Positions 1-10,700 of a stretch of DNA of 64,000 bases are shown piece after piece. The stretch comes from Ichthyophis bannanicus (taxonomy: Eukaryota; Chordata; Amphibia; Gymnophiona; Ichthyophiidae). The stretch spans positions 103,145,026 through 103,209,025 of the forward strand of contig CM066051.1 in NCBI GenBank assembly GCA_033557465.1. The letters run 5' to 3'. Within the stretch, counting starts at the first letter, position 1; the number at the start of each line of letters is the position of its first letter. The translations under genes were made by a program, and so were the position numbers. The notes under the pieces were generated by a model. The model made no database searches. It was given only the letters and a program-made list of their open reading frames with translations, and was not told the DNA's origin.

Positions 1-1060
1 CTTCTTCTTCAGGGCCCCTTGCGGATGCCCAGGTGGCTCGGTTCTCGCTTACGGTTTTTGGCCATTGAGAGGGCTCGGCTGAAAAAGAAGGGTTATTCGC
101 CCGCGGTGATTCCACCTTACTGCGGGCAAGAAAGGCGCGTCCACTTCTCTTACTTATGTTCGAATTTGGAGAATTTTTGAGGACTGGTGCTCCCGGCGCT
201 TGGAGTTCGGGCGGCGACGGTCTCGGTGCCCGTCGTGCTCTCTGCTTTTCTGCAGGATGGCTTCGAGCAGGGTCTCGCGGCCAGTTCCCGAAGGTCCAGT
301 GGCCGCGCTCTCTTGCTATAGAGGCAAGGTTTTGGGCCGCCTTCTTGGCGCTCATGCGGATGTGCGGCGTTTCTTGACCGCCTTTTTTCATTTGCGGCAT
401 TCCCGCAGAGCGGTGATTCCTCCGTGGGATTTGAATTTAGTTCTGCGGGCCCTGGCTCGGGAACCCTTTGAGCCCTTGCGGAGGGCATCCTTGAAGGATC
501 TCACGTTGAAGACGGTTATTCTTGTAGCAAATTGCTCGGCACGGCCCATCTCGGATCTACAGGCCTTGTCATGCCGAGAACCTTTCTTGTCTTTTCTGCG
601 GAGCGGGTTGTGCTCCGTCCGGTTCCCTCCTTCCTGCCAAAGGTGGTGTATCCTTTTCACCTGAATCAGGCAGTATTTCTACCAGTGATTTCGGCGGACT
701 CGGTCGAGTCGGTGGACAAGGGGCTTCACCGGCTTGATGTGGGCCGCACGCTGCGTCGGTATTTACAGTCTACCGAGTCATTTCGGAAGACTGATCGGCT
801 TTTTGTGCTCTTTGGGGGTGCACGGAAAGGGGAGGCGGCGGCTAAGGCCTCCATTGCTCGATGGCTTAAAGAAGCGATCGCCTCGCGTATCTGTTGCAGC
901 GGCGGCCGGTTCCGGAGGGGCTCCGGGCTCATTCTACTAGGGCTCAGGCGGCCTCTTGGGCGGAGCATGGTCTGGTTCCACCAGCGGAGATCTGTAGGGC
1001 GGCCACTTGGTCGTCTCTGCATGCTTTCAGCAGGCACTATCGCTTGATGTGTCAGCGGCT
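1..1060 (+). pseudogene. DIRS tyrosine recombinase gene (family A), broken
   Basis: Translation across frames gives the DIRS recombinase in order. The N-terminal SAM-like core-binding part ([17 protein letters not shown]) is near 140-200. Next come VRRFLTAF and [12 protein letters not shown] near 360-450 and [18 protein letters not shown] with the first catalytic arginine near 490-550. Finally, HSTRAQAASWAEHGL (the H-x-x-R box) and SRHYRL with the nucleophilic tyrosine lie near 930-1046. Several frameshifts separate these blocks, so it cannot make one protein. The family performs site-specific integration of a circular DNA intermediate. Close relatives at 34878-35636 and 38573-38793 confirm the assignment. 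Confidence 0.85.
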
Positions 1061-1181
1061 CGGGAATTCCTGTTTTGGTTCAGCGGTTTGGCGCGCCGGC
1101 CGTATCAAGGTCCCGCCCGGTCTTAACTTGCTCTGTTACAACATCCCGATTTGTGGAGGACTAAACTGGATATCCGCACAG

Positions 1182-1241
1182 GAAATGGAAATTACACTAA
1201 CCTGGTAATTGTAGTTCCTGTAGGATCCAGTTTAGTCCTCC
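1182..1241. repeat. 60-bp inverted repeat arm (with 1661-1720), DIRS A
   Basis: Bases 1182-1241 are, by eye, the perfect reverse complement of 1661-1720. The preceding bases 1152-1181 hold the first half of the complementary region (tgtggaggactaaactggat), expected to match the element's 5' end outside the window. This is the internal complementary region used for circularisation in DIRS elements. Confidence 0.85.
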
Positions 1242-1660
1242 TTCCCTCCCGAATATCTGCATGATCTTGCGGCGCGCTATCCCGAGCGGGAGATTCTAAG
1301 ATAGTTTTGCGTCCCGTTCGGACCTTAGCGGCAGTCGTGCTTATAGCTATGGCTCTTTCCTTTCTTTTGGGGTTCCGTAAGCTCCTTAGTACCTGGGGGG
1401 AGCTCTGTGTCCATTTAGGGGCGTCGATTCCGGCGCCGTGCAGTGTTCTGACTTCCTCGTTTGGGGAGGAGTTGGTTCCTCCCGGGGGGGAAGTACAAGG
1501 TTTAATGTTAATCTGATAATAATCTGATGTGTTGCTTCGTTCAGTATGCTTTGTTACTAGTACACTGGGGGGCTTCTGGGAGCTCCTGCTGGATATGTAC
1601 TACAGAAGATTTGATTGGTCCAGTCTACAGGCTGCAGTGAGAGGGGCAGTACCCGATTGT

Positions 1661-1720
1661 GGAGGACTAAACTGGATCCTACAGGAACTACAATTACCAG
1701 GTTAGTGTAATTTCCATTTC
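1661..1720. repeat. 3' inverted terminal repeat of DIRS A
   Basis: Perfect inverted copy of 1182-1241. It marks the outer end of the plus-strand element. Beyond it the sequence changes to a minus-strand gag remnant. Confidence 0.85.
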
Positions 1721-1739
1721 GTTGGTAATGCAGGCCCAC

Positions 1740-4310
1740 TTGCGGTAAAACAATGCCAAGCGGCCTCCTACAGGCAGTGTACCAGAGCAGACCCCCCTGG
1801 GCATCAGCGGAAAAACTTTGTAGAGGTGGAGTTGCGAGGTCTGCGGAAGCCGCGAAAGGACTGTGGCTTTGGCCCTGCCCTAGCAGTGGTGGAGGACGAA
1901 GGTTTACCAGGCCGATAACGTCTAGAGTCCCGGAAGTGAGCTCAAGGGGCGGTGGCATAGGGCGTTGCCAGGCCTGCCCTCTGGGAGGAGGGCCAGGCCG
2001 ATCCTCTGGAAGACGCTGAAGCTTACTTGACTTCTAAATCCTTTACGAGTTTCTCAAGGTCTTCGCAAAAGAGGAGCCTACTCTTAAAGGGACGCCTAGA
2101 TGGCGGGATTTGGAGGCTGCATCTGCAGACCAATGCCTCAACCATAGCCATCAGCGTGCCACCATGACTGCTACCACAGAGCGAGATGCAAAGTGGAGGA
2201 AATTGTAAAGAGCATCTGCCAGAAAGGCAACGACTGACTCCAGACATGCTGAGGCGCCGTCTTCTGGAAGGAGTTGAATCCAGTTCAGAAGGGCACGCGC
2301 TGCCAGACCTCCGCAGGCGGAAGTCTGGAGGGCTAGGGAAGGAGGACAAGAAGGCCGTCAGGAGCCCCTCCACTTTATGGTCGGTTTTGATCTCCGAGTG
2401 CTGCCCCGCCTTCCATCAGTATGGTGGTGTGCTTGGTGACCGCAGTCACAAGGGCATCGACCATGGGGAATCAAAGCCATTTGTCCAGGTCAGAGGGCGA
2501 CCATATGTAATCACGACCTGACTGCAATGACTTCTTTGGCAAATTCTACTCGCAGGAGACCATTTGCTGGAGTTCCAGTGGGAAGGGAAAAGCCCTAGGG
2601 CAGGGGTGGGCAATTCCGGCCCTCGTGCACCACAATCCAGCCTGGTTTTCATGATGTCCCTAAATGAATATTCATGGACCTAGTTCTATACAATGAAAGG
2701 CAGTGGATGCAAATAGACCTCATGAATATTCATTAGGGACATCATGAAAACCAGGCTGGATTGTGGTGCACGAGGGCCTGAATTGCCCACCCCTGTCCTA
2801 GGGGGCTTCTTTATGCCTGCCAATATAGGATCAGCTTTAGAGGGCTGACTAGCGGATGGTGGGTATGGGGCATCAGAAATCCTGCGCAATTAGTGCCGAG
2901 AGTTCCACCTTATGGAAGAGGCAGACATCCTGAGTCATATCCTGCCCATCTTTGTTGTCCGCAGGGGATGACCATTCGCCATATTCCCTATCCAAAAGGC
3001 TGTCTTAGGTATCTATGTCGGAGATGGGTTAATTGCCTTCCAACGTGACATCCTCCTCTCCCAAGGCCCAGGAGAATGTCTTGCCTAAAGTTCTCTGGTG
3101 CGTTTCCTGGAGGCACGGACCGTCTGTGGTGACAAGGAGGCCGTGGTCTGCAGAGAGGTCGGCTCTCCCCTCCAAAGCTTCCAATCCTTGTGAAATAAAG
3201 CCATGAAGTGCTTGAATCCGGTTCTGTAGGTGGCAGTGAGCGATTTCCCACCCCTGACTGCTCAGGTAACAGACGGGGAGGTGAGGGAGCTTTAGTCAAT
3301 GGAGCTAATATGTCCACTGCTGCCGGGATAGTGGGAGAGATGCTGTGGCTAGCTGAAGACATCTGCGCGGTGCTGTTCCGGAGGGTTGTGCGTCACTCCA
3401 GAGGGCTCCCCGGGATCAGACGAGCAGGCCACGCAGAGCTGGTCTACCAAGAACCGCCATTTCCGGCCGCACGCCAGGCAGCGTGAGAGAGTGGAGGGCA
3501 TATCCATGTAGTCCGCTGATGATGGGACTGTCTGCTGAAGGCCGCAATCAGACCCTCACGGGAGCAGTTCAAAATGGCCACCATACTGATCTGCAGAGCA
3601 AGGAAGGGCCACCAGCACGAAATGGCAGGCAGAGGAGAAGGTAGAGATGGTGGCCGTTTCCCCCAATGAGACTGCTATCTCCCCGATGCTGCAGTGAATC
3701 CTGAAGGTACCGGAGATCCACGGAGGAAACCGGAGTGGGTGGGGGGGGGGGGGTCTTGCTCACAGTAAACCCAGTGGCTAGGGAGGCAGGGGCAACTTAG
3801 TAACTCACTGTGTTTAGGCTAGTTTGCAGAGGGGAATGGCAAGCCAGCTCGGTATCCTTTACGTTTTGTTTTTTTTTGTCAAGCAAAGGTAAACTGAAAA
3901 CGGCTGCTCCCTCACTAGCAGGCTAATCAGGTCCTCGTGACTTGAAACCCATGCCCCTGATGGACAGCTACACTGATCCTTGTGATCAGGAGTTGTGTCT
4001 CTTGAAGTGCTGAAGTGTGGGAAACTATCAGGGAAACACCTCTTGTGCTACCTGGAGACATCCACTATCAAAAAACTTCTCTGGAAGAAAAACTCTCCGA
4101 CTTCAACCCTCAAGGCCCAGAGATAGGAGGCACAAGAGACGACATCCACATCTGCTGGAGACAGAGAAATACTGAAGGCGACCCTTAGGGGAGCTCCTAT
4201 ATATGTCAGGGCTGGGTCGCTGAACCTTCTGGTATTATCTCTGTCTCCAACATCTGCTGGCAGGGGGACACAACCCACTTGTCTGGACTGGGTCTAGCAG
4301 GATGAGTTGG
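1740..4310 (-). mobile_element. Decayed DIRS gag and 5' end, minus strand
   Basis: Minus-strand peptides match the gag of the larger DIRS copy at 40704-42284. Near 2095-2030 there is RPFKSRLLFCEDLEKLVKDL, compared with [20 protein letters not shown]. Near 2510-2400 there is LVTAVTKHTTILMEGGAALG, compared with [20 protein letters not shown]. Stops and frameshifts are frequent. The right end near 4200-4310 (ctgctggcagggggacacaa, then ctggactgggtctagcagg) resembles other DIRS 5' ends in the window. A MITE interrupts it at 2601-2795. Confidence 0.7.
2601..2795. mobile_element. hAT-type palindromic MITE, 195 bp
   Basis: It starts CAGGGGTGGGCAATTC and ends in the near-perfect inverse, with about 75-bp arms meeting around an internal spacer. 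Flanks ccctaggg (2593-2600) and tcctaggg (2796-2803) are an 8-bp target duplication with one mismatch. The CAGGGGTG terminus, the 8-bp duplication and the lack of coding capacity indicate a non-autonomous hAT element. Confidence 0.88.
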
Positions 4311-4394
4311 AAATATATATTACATACACACACACTAAATGTTACCTTTGTTTTGGGGAGCTTATATATAATACAAACAAAACTCAGAGCAAAC

Positions 4395-5380
4395 TGATAA
4401 AAGTGTAACAAATCACTAGAACCAGATGGTACACAGCTTAGAGTTCTGAGAAAACCTCAATAATGAACATTTCATATCTATTACTAGTAATCTATCATGA
4501 AAATTGGCTACAGTTCTTGAGGAATGAAAGGTGGCCAATGTAATGCCTATCTTTAGAATCTAGGGCTGAACCAGGAAACTACAGATCAATGGAGCCTGAT
4601 GTTAATGCCAAGCAAAATGATAGAAACTATTTCAACAACTGAAAAACAAAATCACTGGCCATATGGGTACACACAGCTTAATATGACAGAATTGTTGGCT
4701 TGTCGCAGCCTTGCAGCAAATTTGTTCTTTACTTTTTTTTTTTTATGCTGAACCCACAGTTCAGGCTTTTCCCTCCAGCAGAGTGAGATACTCTCTTGGC
4801 CCCTTGCAGAACTGATCCGCTGCTGAGCAGTTACCCCACCAGACTCAGCCCACCAGGAGTGTCTCCTACAGGCCTGCAGATTTAGAGGACAGAATCTCTC
4901 AGGCCCTCATGGCCTAGGACAGTCCAAACAAGATCTGTACGAAGTCAACCACCATCTGCTGAGTCAGAGAAAAAAAAGAGGAGTGCCCCCTAGCTGTGCT
5001 GGATATAGTGCCGGGGATGATGTCATCACATCTGCTGGTTGGGGGAGACAACCCTATGGTCTGGACTGGTCTAGCAGAGGCGCTCTTGAAAACCAAAATC
5101 ACTGGCCATGTGGGTATACACAGCTTAATATGACCAAGCCAATCTGGATTTAGCAAAGGGAGTCTTATCTTACCAATCTGTTACATGTTTAATAACTCCT
5201 TCAAAAAACTGTATCTAGACTGTCAGAAAGCATGTGAAAAAGTTATGGGATAGTAGGCAATGTCCTGTAGAGGATTGGGAACTTGTGAAAAGGAAACAGT
5301 TTAATCTTAGTGAAGAAAGGGGTATATACTGGAGTGCTCCAGAGATCTGTACCATGACTTGTGTTTACGGTGCATTTTGC
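4395..5380 (+). mobile_element. Old CR1 LINE fragment with a 400-bp insertion
   Basis: Plus-strand peptides such as SLEPDGTQLRVLRK and KVANVMPIF correspond to the CR1 RT blocks seen intact at 25320-25500. The CR1 reading resumes after 5135 (SQSGFSKGSLI, then DCQKACEKVM). Between 4688 and 5087 lies DIRS-terminus-like sequence flanked by 47-bp direct repeats. Heavy decay makes the borders approximate. Confidence 0.65.
4641..5134. repeat. 47-bp direct repeats flanking a 400-bp insert
   Basis: 4641-4687 and 5088-5134 agree at about 44 of 47 bases. The material between carries DIRS-like 5' terminal motifs (catctgctggttgggggaga and ctggactggtctagcag). The repeat is too long for an ordinary target duplication. 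Confidence 0.75.
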
Positions 5381-7150
5381 TTAGGCGTAACCACCTATTG
5401 AGGGTTCAGCGACAGGAAGTTCTGTCCATGCAAAGCTACTGCAATGCTTCGGTTCAGGCTTCCCCCCACTGCAATAGGCTCTCTTGAATGGCAGAGCCCC
5501 ACCATGGAGGAAGGTGGGCTAATCAACCCAAACTTACTCCAGCCCAGAGTTCCACCACATGCACCCACCTAGCCCGATACCCCCGACCCACACACAGAGC
5601 ATGGAGTGATGCCTAAGCAGCTGAGTAGAGGCTCCTGTATGTCAGGTGACAGCATCTCCAGCCTACAGTTGACACTACAATAGCCAAAATGAAATAATGT
5701 GTGTGTGGAGAGGTTGGGGATAAAAAACAGAACAAAGCCCTGGCTTGTATGAATGAAGGCTTATTGTGCTAGATCCCAGCCTGGTTCCCACTGAGCTGGG
5801 GAAAAACAAAACAAAACAGGAGTAAATTGGGTCCAACCAAGAGCTAAAACCCTTGAAGGCTATTTCTAGGCAAGACCTGGCTGCACTTTCCATAATTCCC
5901 TGGAAATACACCTAATATACAGCTTTTCTCAGCCAAGAGCAAGAGATAGTGGTCTCCTTTTTGCCTTACCTGTATAAACAGCCCCCCCCCCCCCGACCAT
6001 GGTCATACAATCAGCCTCAGAACCAAGCTCCCCTCCTTCTACACCACTCATAAGAGCTGCTGCAGGAGTTTCAGAGCAACAGCCTCAGAAACTACAGGAA
6101 AGTTTAATGCACCCCAAGGTCTATCTTGAATCAAACCCCCTTGCTTTTGCTTTTAAAATGGTAAAAGTGATCTTTTTAGCCTTCTTGCCAGAAGCACATC
6201 TACCTCTGTATGTCTGGCACCCTTAGTGTTCACTACAAGATCAATGGCTAAGGTTGTGAAGGTCAAGCACAGTCATGTGATCACAAGTAACCAATCCCAC
6301 TTCTCTCTTCATCCCAGCCACTGTATGACATTTAGCCACACCCTTCTCTCAGCCAATCACAAAGACCCAAGCTCACAAGTTTTCTTCCAACTCTGGCTGG
6401 GGTCCTGTAGTCACTGAATCCATAGGGGCTGCACACAGTCAATGAATCCGTGACTCACAATTGAACAGTGTGGCCAGAGTCCAGCAGGGCCTTCAGACAG
6501 GGCCCCTCCTGCCCGTCTTCCACCATTTGTCTTCACCATAAAAGGAATAATGTGTCTGGGCGGGCAGCTGTTTCCCCAAGCTGACAGTGATTTGTGGGAA
6601 TATCTTAGGGCTCAGCAGATAATGCAAAGCATTTTTCTGGAATTAGTGTGGCATGCAAAGCATCCTCGAGTGAAGACACTTCCAATTTCTGCCAATGAAT
6701 CCAGCATCCCTTTTCCAAGGGCTTCCACTGCCTCCCAACCCAAACAGAACAATATCTGTGCACTCCAAGAACATTCTTCCCAAGCACAGAACAAAGCCGG
6801 AGCAGCACGATCCTGTTCCCTGGTTCCAAACCCAGCAACATCAGCACCTTCCAGACATCCTCCCAACCCAAATATAGAGTAATTTTAGAACGCATCAAGA
6901 AATCTTCTCAGCACACCATTGCTACCGTCAGTATCCTCCAGTTTCAGGCTTCCACCCCAAACATGAAGGGGGGCAGTATGCGCCAACACCACCATCCCTA
7001 CTGTATTTCAGACATCCTCCTAGGTTCCCAGTGTCTGCTCCATCCAGCTGGTGCCTCCTACTATCCCAAACATGAGGCAATAGAAGAAAAAGCTGAACGC
7101 TGGCATTTGCCAACTGTTTCCTAGTTAACTTGGATTTCAAGATTGCTACA
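5381..7150. other. Region with no gene recognised
   Basis: I see no convincing coding sequence or classifiable repeat here. There is a poly-C run near 5983-5996. The region is 3' of GTF2F1, so part of it may belong to that transcript's 3' UTR or to intergenic sequence. Confidence 0.5.
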
Positions 7151-7541
7151 ATGAATAAACATGTATGCTAATCTCTCAGATGCAGATTCATTATAGATAT
7201 CCTGAAAACATAATTCAGTAGGTGTGCCGACAAGACAGTATAGGGAGTTTCTAAAGAAGCACTGCCCCAGTCAACCCAACCTGATTTCCTCCCTCCCCCA
7301 GCTAGCCAAGGACTCAGTGCAACAAGAGAGGACCACACCAGAAACTCAGCATTTGTGAAATTACAGAATACAATGCCAGAACAAATTCTTTTTATCAAAT
7401 TCTAGTCCTGGAAAGTTCAGTGTCCTGCAAGGTTACATTGAAATTCTTTACAGCCTGGTAATACTTCGCCAGACAGGATGCTGCTGCCAGCTAGTCACAC
7501 AGTGGGAAGCCTCACACTCCCCAATCACATGCCTCTCGCGC

Positions 7542-7746
7542 TTACTCCTTCAGGAAGAAGTGCATTTTCTCACTGATCTTCTTCCGCTCTGGGTTGAGCC
7601 GTTTCAGAATCTGGGCCAGTACATTCACTGTCTGCTCACTGCTAAGCCCAGTCTTCTTGGTCTGGAATTTCTTCAGCAGATCTTTGGTGGTCATCGGTTT
7701 GCGGGTTAAGTAGCGTCGGACCGCCTCCTCCGTCAGCAGCACATCA
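7542..7746 (-). CDS. GTF2F1: GTF2F1 last coding exon, C-terminal winged helix
   Basis: It encodes [40 protein letters not shown] and [20 protein letters not shown], then the stop at 7542-7544. This winged-helix domain binds the CTD phosphatase FCP1 and contacts TFIIB in known systems. The acceptor ttcctttgtag is clear. About 200 residues expected just upstream in the protein are not found in the next 9.6 kb. The 3' UTR must lie left of 7542, but I could not place its polyadenylation signal. Confidence 0.96.
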
Positions 7747-10700
7747 CTACAAAGGAAGAAAGGTACATGCTTGTTAAGGGAGAGATTCCTGGAGCACTAG
7801 CTTTCTACAGCCATAGCTACCACGTCAAAGGAATGAGTTTGGGAGGTTTAGAAATATTCTTACGGGCACAGCTAAGCACCCCATCAATGTCCTCACCAAA
7901 ACAGCATAGTTGCTTACCTGTACTGGGGTTCTCTTTTGGGGGGACGTATGCACACTTGTTAGTGAATCCAGAGCCAAGGGCCACCTTCAGGGAAAGCTGT
8001 GTCTGCAACCTAGGCCTAAGATAGGTGGAGGATGCAAAACACGCTAGTTGCAAAAAGGTGGCAGAGGAGCGCTCGCCTGAAGGTGAGATCCTTTGCTGAG
8101 GAGTCATCCACACTGTACTGCTTAGCAAAGGTATATATGGAGGTCGATGTGGCTGCTTTGCAGATGTCCTCTGTAGAGACAGAAGTAAAACTTGCACTGC
8201 TCTGGCCTGAATATGACGAGGCCCAACATATCCCAAGTGTTACACTTGGACCAGGGCGTAGCAGGAGATGATGCACTCTATAGTCCAGGAGATGGTGCGT
8301 TTGGGAGCCAGCTGACCTGGGCGTAGCAGGAGATGCACTCTATAGTCCAGGAGATGGTGCGTTTAGGAGCCAGCTGACCTGGGCGTAGCAGAAGGAGATG
8401 CACTCTATAATCCAGGAGATGGTGCGTTTGGGAGCCAGCTGACCTGGGCATAGCAGGAGATGCACTCTATAATCCAGGAGATGGTGCGTTTGGGAGCCAG
8501 CTGACCTGGGCGTAGCAGGAGATGCACTCTATAGTCCAGGAGATGGTGTGTTTGGGAGCCGACCTAGGCGTAGCAGGAGGAAGAGATGCACTCTATAGTC
8601 CAGGAGATGGTGCATTTGGAAGCCAGCTAACCTGGATTATTCAGATCGTGTGTTTCGGAAAGCTTGGAGGAAGTTTGTAAGTCTTGCTTCCAGATAATAT
8701 AAGAGCCCTTCGCAGTCCAAGAAACAGAATACTTTTTTTCTGGGGAAGCAACATATGGTCCTGGAAAGAATACAGGCAACACAATGTAGGATCACTTTGT
8801 TATGCAGAAACTGAGTGTAGGAAGGATAATGAACTAGCCTCTACAGCTCACTGATTCTTCTTGCCAAAGCTATCACAGCCCAGAACACCATTTTCCACAT
8901 AAGCTATTTGAGACAGGCTAACCCTAAGGATTCAAAGGGTTTATGTTTTATTAAATCTGATAAACTGCCTTTCAATAAATGGCAAGGTGGTTATAGGATA
9001 AGAAAGGAGTGGGAATCCATGGTATGGGATAGGAAAAGAAAGGAAAGGAAAGGAAAGGTCACATGAGTTTAAGGACAATACTAAGATCCCATGTCGGCAG
9101 CAGCGGTGTGATCGGACACTTTGTGTACATCCATCCTTTCATGGATCTTGACACGAGAGAGTATACCAAGACTGCCATGTCCCAAGAGGGGGAAACCAAG
9201 CTGCTACAGCAGAGAGCTGCAGTGGAGTAGCCACCTAATGCTTAGAGCACTAGCTTGGGAACTAAGAGCCCAGGGTTCATTTCCCACTAGCACTCCTTGT
9301 GGCCTTGGGCAAATCACTTAATCCTCCATTACCCTCAGAAGAATCCAAGTTATCTATATCCCTGTTTAATGTACATTACCAAGTTTAAGTTACAATGTAG
9401 ACCACTTTGACTAAAATGATAAAGTGGTATAAAAAACCTGTTAAATAAATAAATCGAACAAAGGTAGTTTGAAGACCAGAATTTGATAGGCACAGAAGGT
9501 AGGCCAGTACTTAGTTGATGGGGCAGGAAATTGGACTGTGCCCGTGCAACATAGCCCAATGGGTGAAACATGACCACTTGTGTTGGTAAGACCGTCTGGT
9601 TGCAGATTTCCTAGAGACCAAAATGATGGTGCAAACTTCCTCTGACACAGAGAGATGCTGTGTAGATTGGGGTGACTCAGATGTCTCTGGTGCTGAGTTA
9701 GTAGGAAAGGTGAAATTAGACATTGCCTGCTAATTGATGTTCCTCGAGGAACTCCGCTTAACTAAATTAGCCTCCCAGAGAGACAAAAACAAAAAAATCG
9801 CAGCTCTAATAGTCCTTCGGAGGTTCTTGTGCTCGGCAGGAAAATAGCTTCTCACACACACGGTTATCGCTAGGCCTCCTTTATACATGGCCTGCACTAA
9901 CCTCCATTACCATAGGACTCCGCTTAAATATAAGAAAAAATATTACTTCACTGTTTGAAGAGCCAATTCATGGCCAGCTGTTCCTTCCCTGCAGCTTTTG
10001 TACCAATCAGCAAAACTGACAGGTCACTCTCTCCCCAACGTCTCCTCACTTTTCTTCTCAGCTCCAGAGATGCCAAACCTCCGACCTGCTGCAGGCAAGC
10101 CGCACCCCCCCCCCCCCCTCTTTACCGGCAAGGCTCTTGGGCACTGCCTTCATGTTCTCTGCCTGAAAATTGAGGAATTGGAGCCTGCCCTTTTTTTCTC
10201 AATCAACTTTAACCATTTATTTATTTATTTAACCAGTTTTGTATACCACCTTATCCTTCAATCAAAGTGGTTGACAAGACAACAAAGGCTTACATATTGA
10301 GGGTATGGGAAAACAAAAATGATACATTACAATAATAAATACAAAACAAAACGGTATACAAAACTATACAACTAGTGAATCATTCTCTTAAATTTAGTGA
10401 GACTAGGAAAAAAAACACAAAAAAAACTTGTAATGGTCCCTTCAGAGGAGTGACAATCCACAGGTGCCAGGACTGGACTGGAGGGACAATAAGGAAGATG
10501 AGTACTCAACAGTAGGGTGTGTCCTCCGCTAAGGTGAGATGAGGGAACCATTCTTGTCTGGGCCACTGGGAGGACCACAAAGACGACTGCAGCCCTGTCC
10601 TCATGTATTTTTCAGTAGGTCCTGAGTAATTAGCAGAAATGGGGGAAATGTGTAGAGGAGACAGTAACTATGAAACTACGAAGGTGGCAAGTGCCCACTT

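Larger units (their letters stand above)
1..1720 (+). mobile_element. DIRS family A, 3' end (continues left of window)
   Basis: The recombinase remnant is followed by an internal complementary region at 1152-1241 and a 3' inverted terminal repeat ending near 1720. The order recombinase, complementary region, 3' terminal repeat is the defining DIRS layout. RT, RNase H and gag would lie left of base 1. Confidence 0.8.
7905..9760 (-). mobile_element. Decayed DIRS recombinase region, minus strand
   Basis: Near 8170-8110 the minus strand reads [20 protein letters not shown], matching the C-terminal recombinase block with the catalytic tyrosine. Near 9640-9540 it reads [17 protein letters not shown], typical of the N-terminal core-binding domain of DIRS recombinases. 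The left edge (ttgcttacctgtactgg at 7912) resembles DIRS 3' termini. A six-fold 62-bp tandem repeat and a SINE lie inside. Whether this is one copy or two overlapping fragments is unclear. Confidence 0.6.

Noticed and set aside
7170..7215. Possible half of another hAT MITE (gattcattatagatatcctg)
   Set aside because: It resembles the inner arm of the MITE at 2601-2795, but it is short, with no partner arm or target duplication.
8252..8640. CRISPR-like regular repeat
   Set aside because: Head-to-tail units without unique spacers, in a vertebrate genome, beside a transposon remnant. It is a minisatellite.
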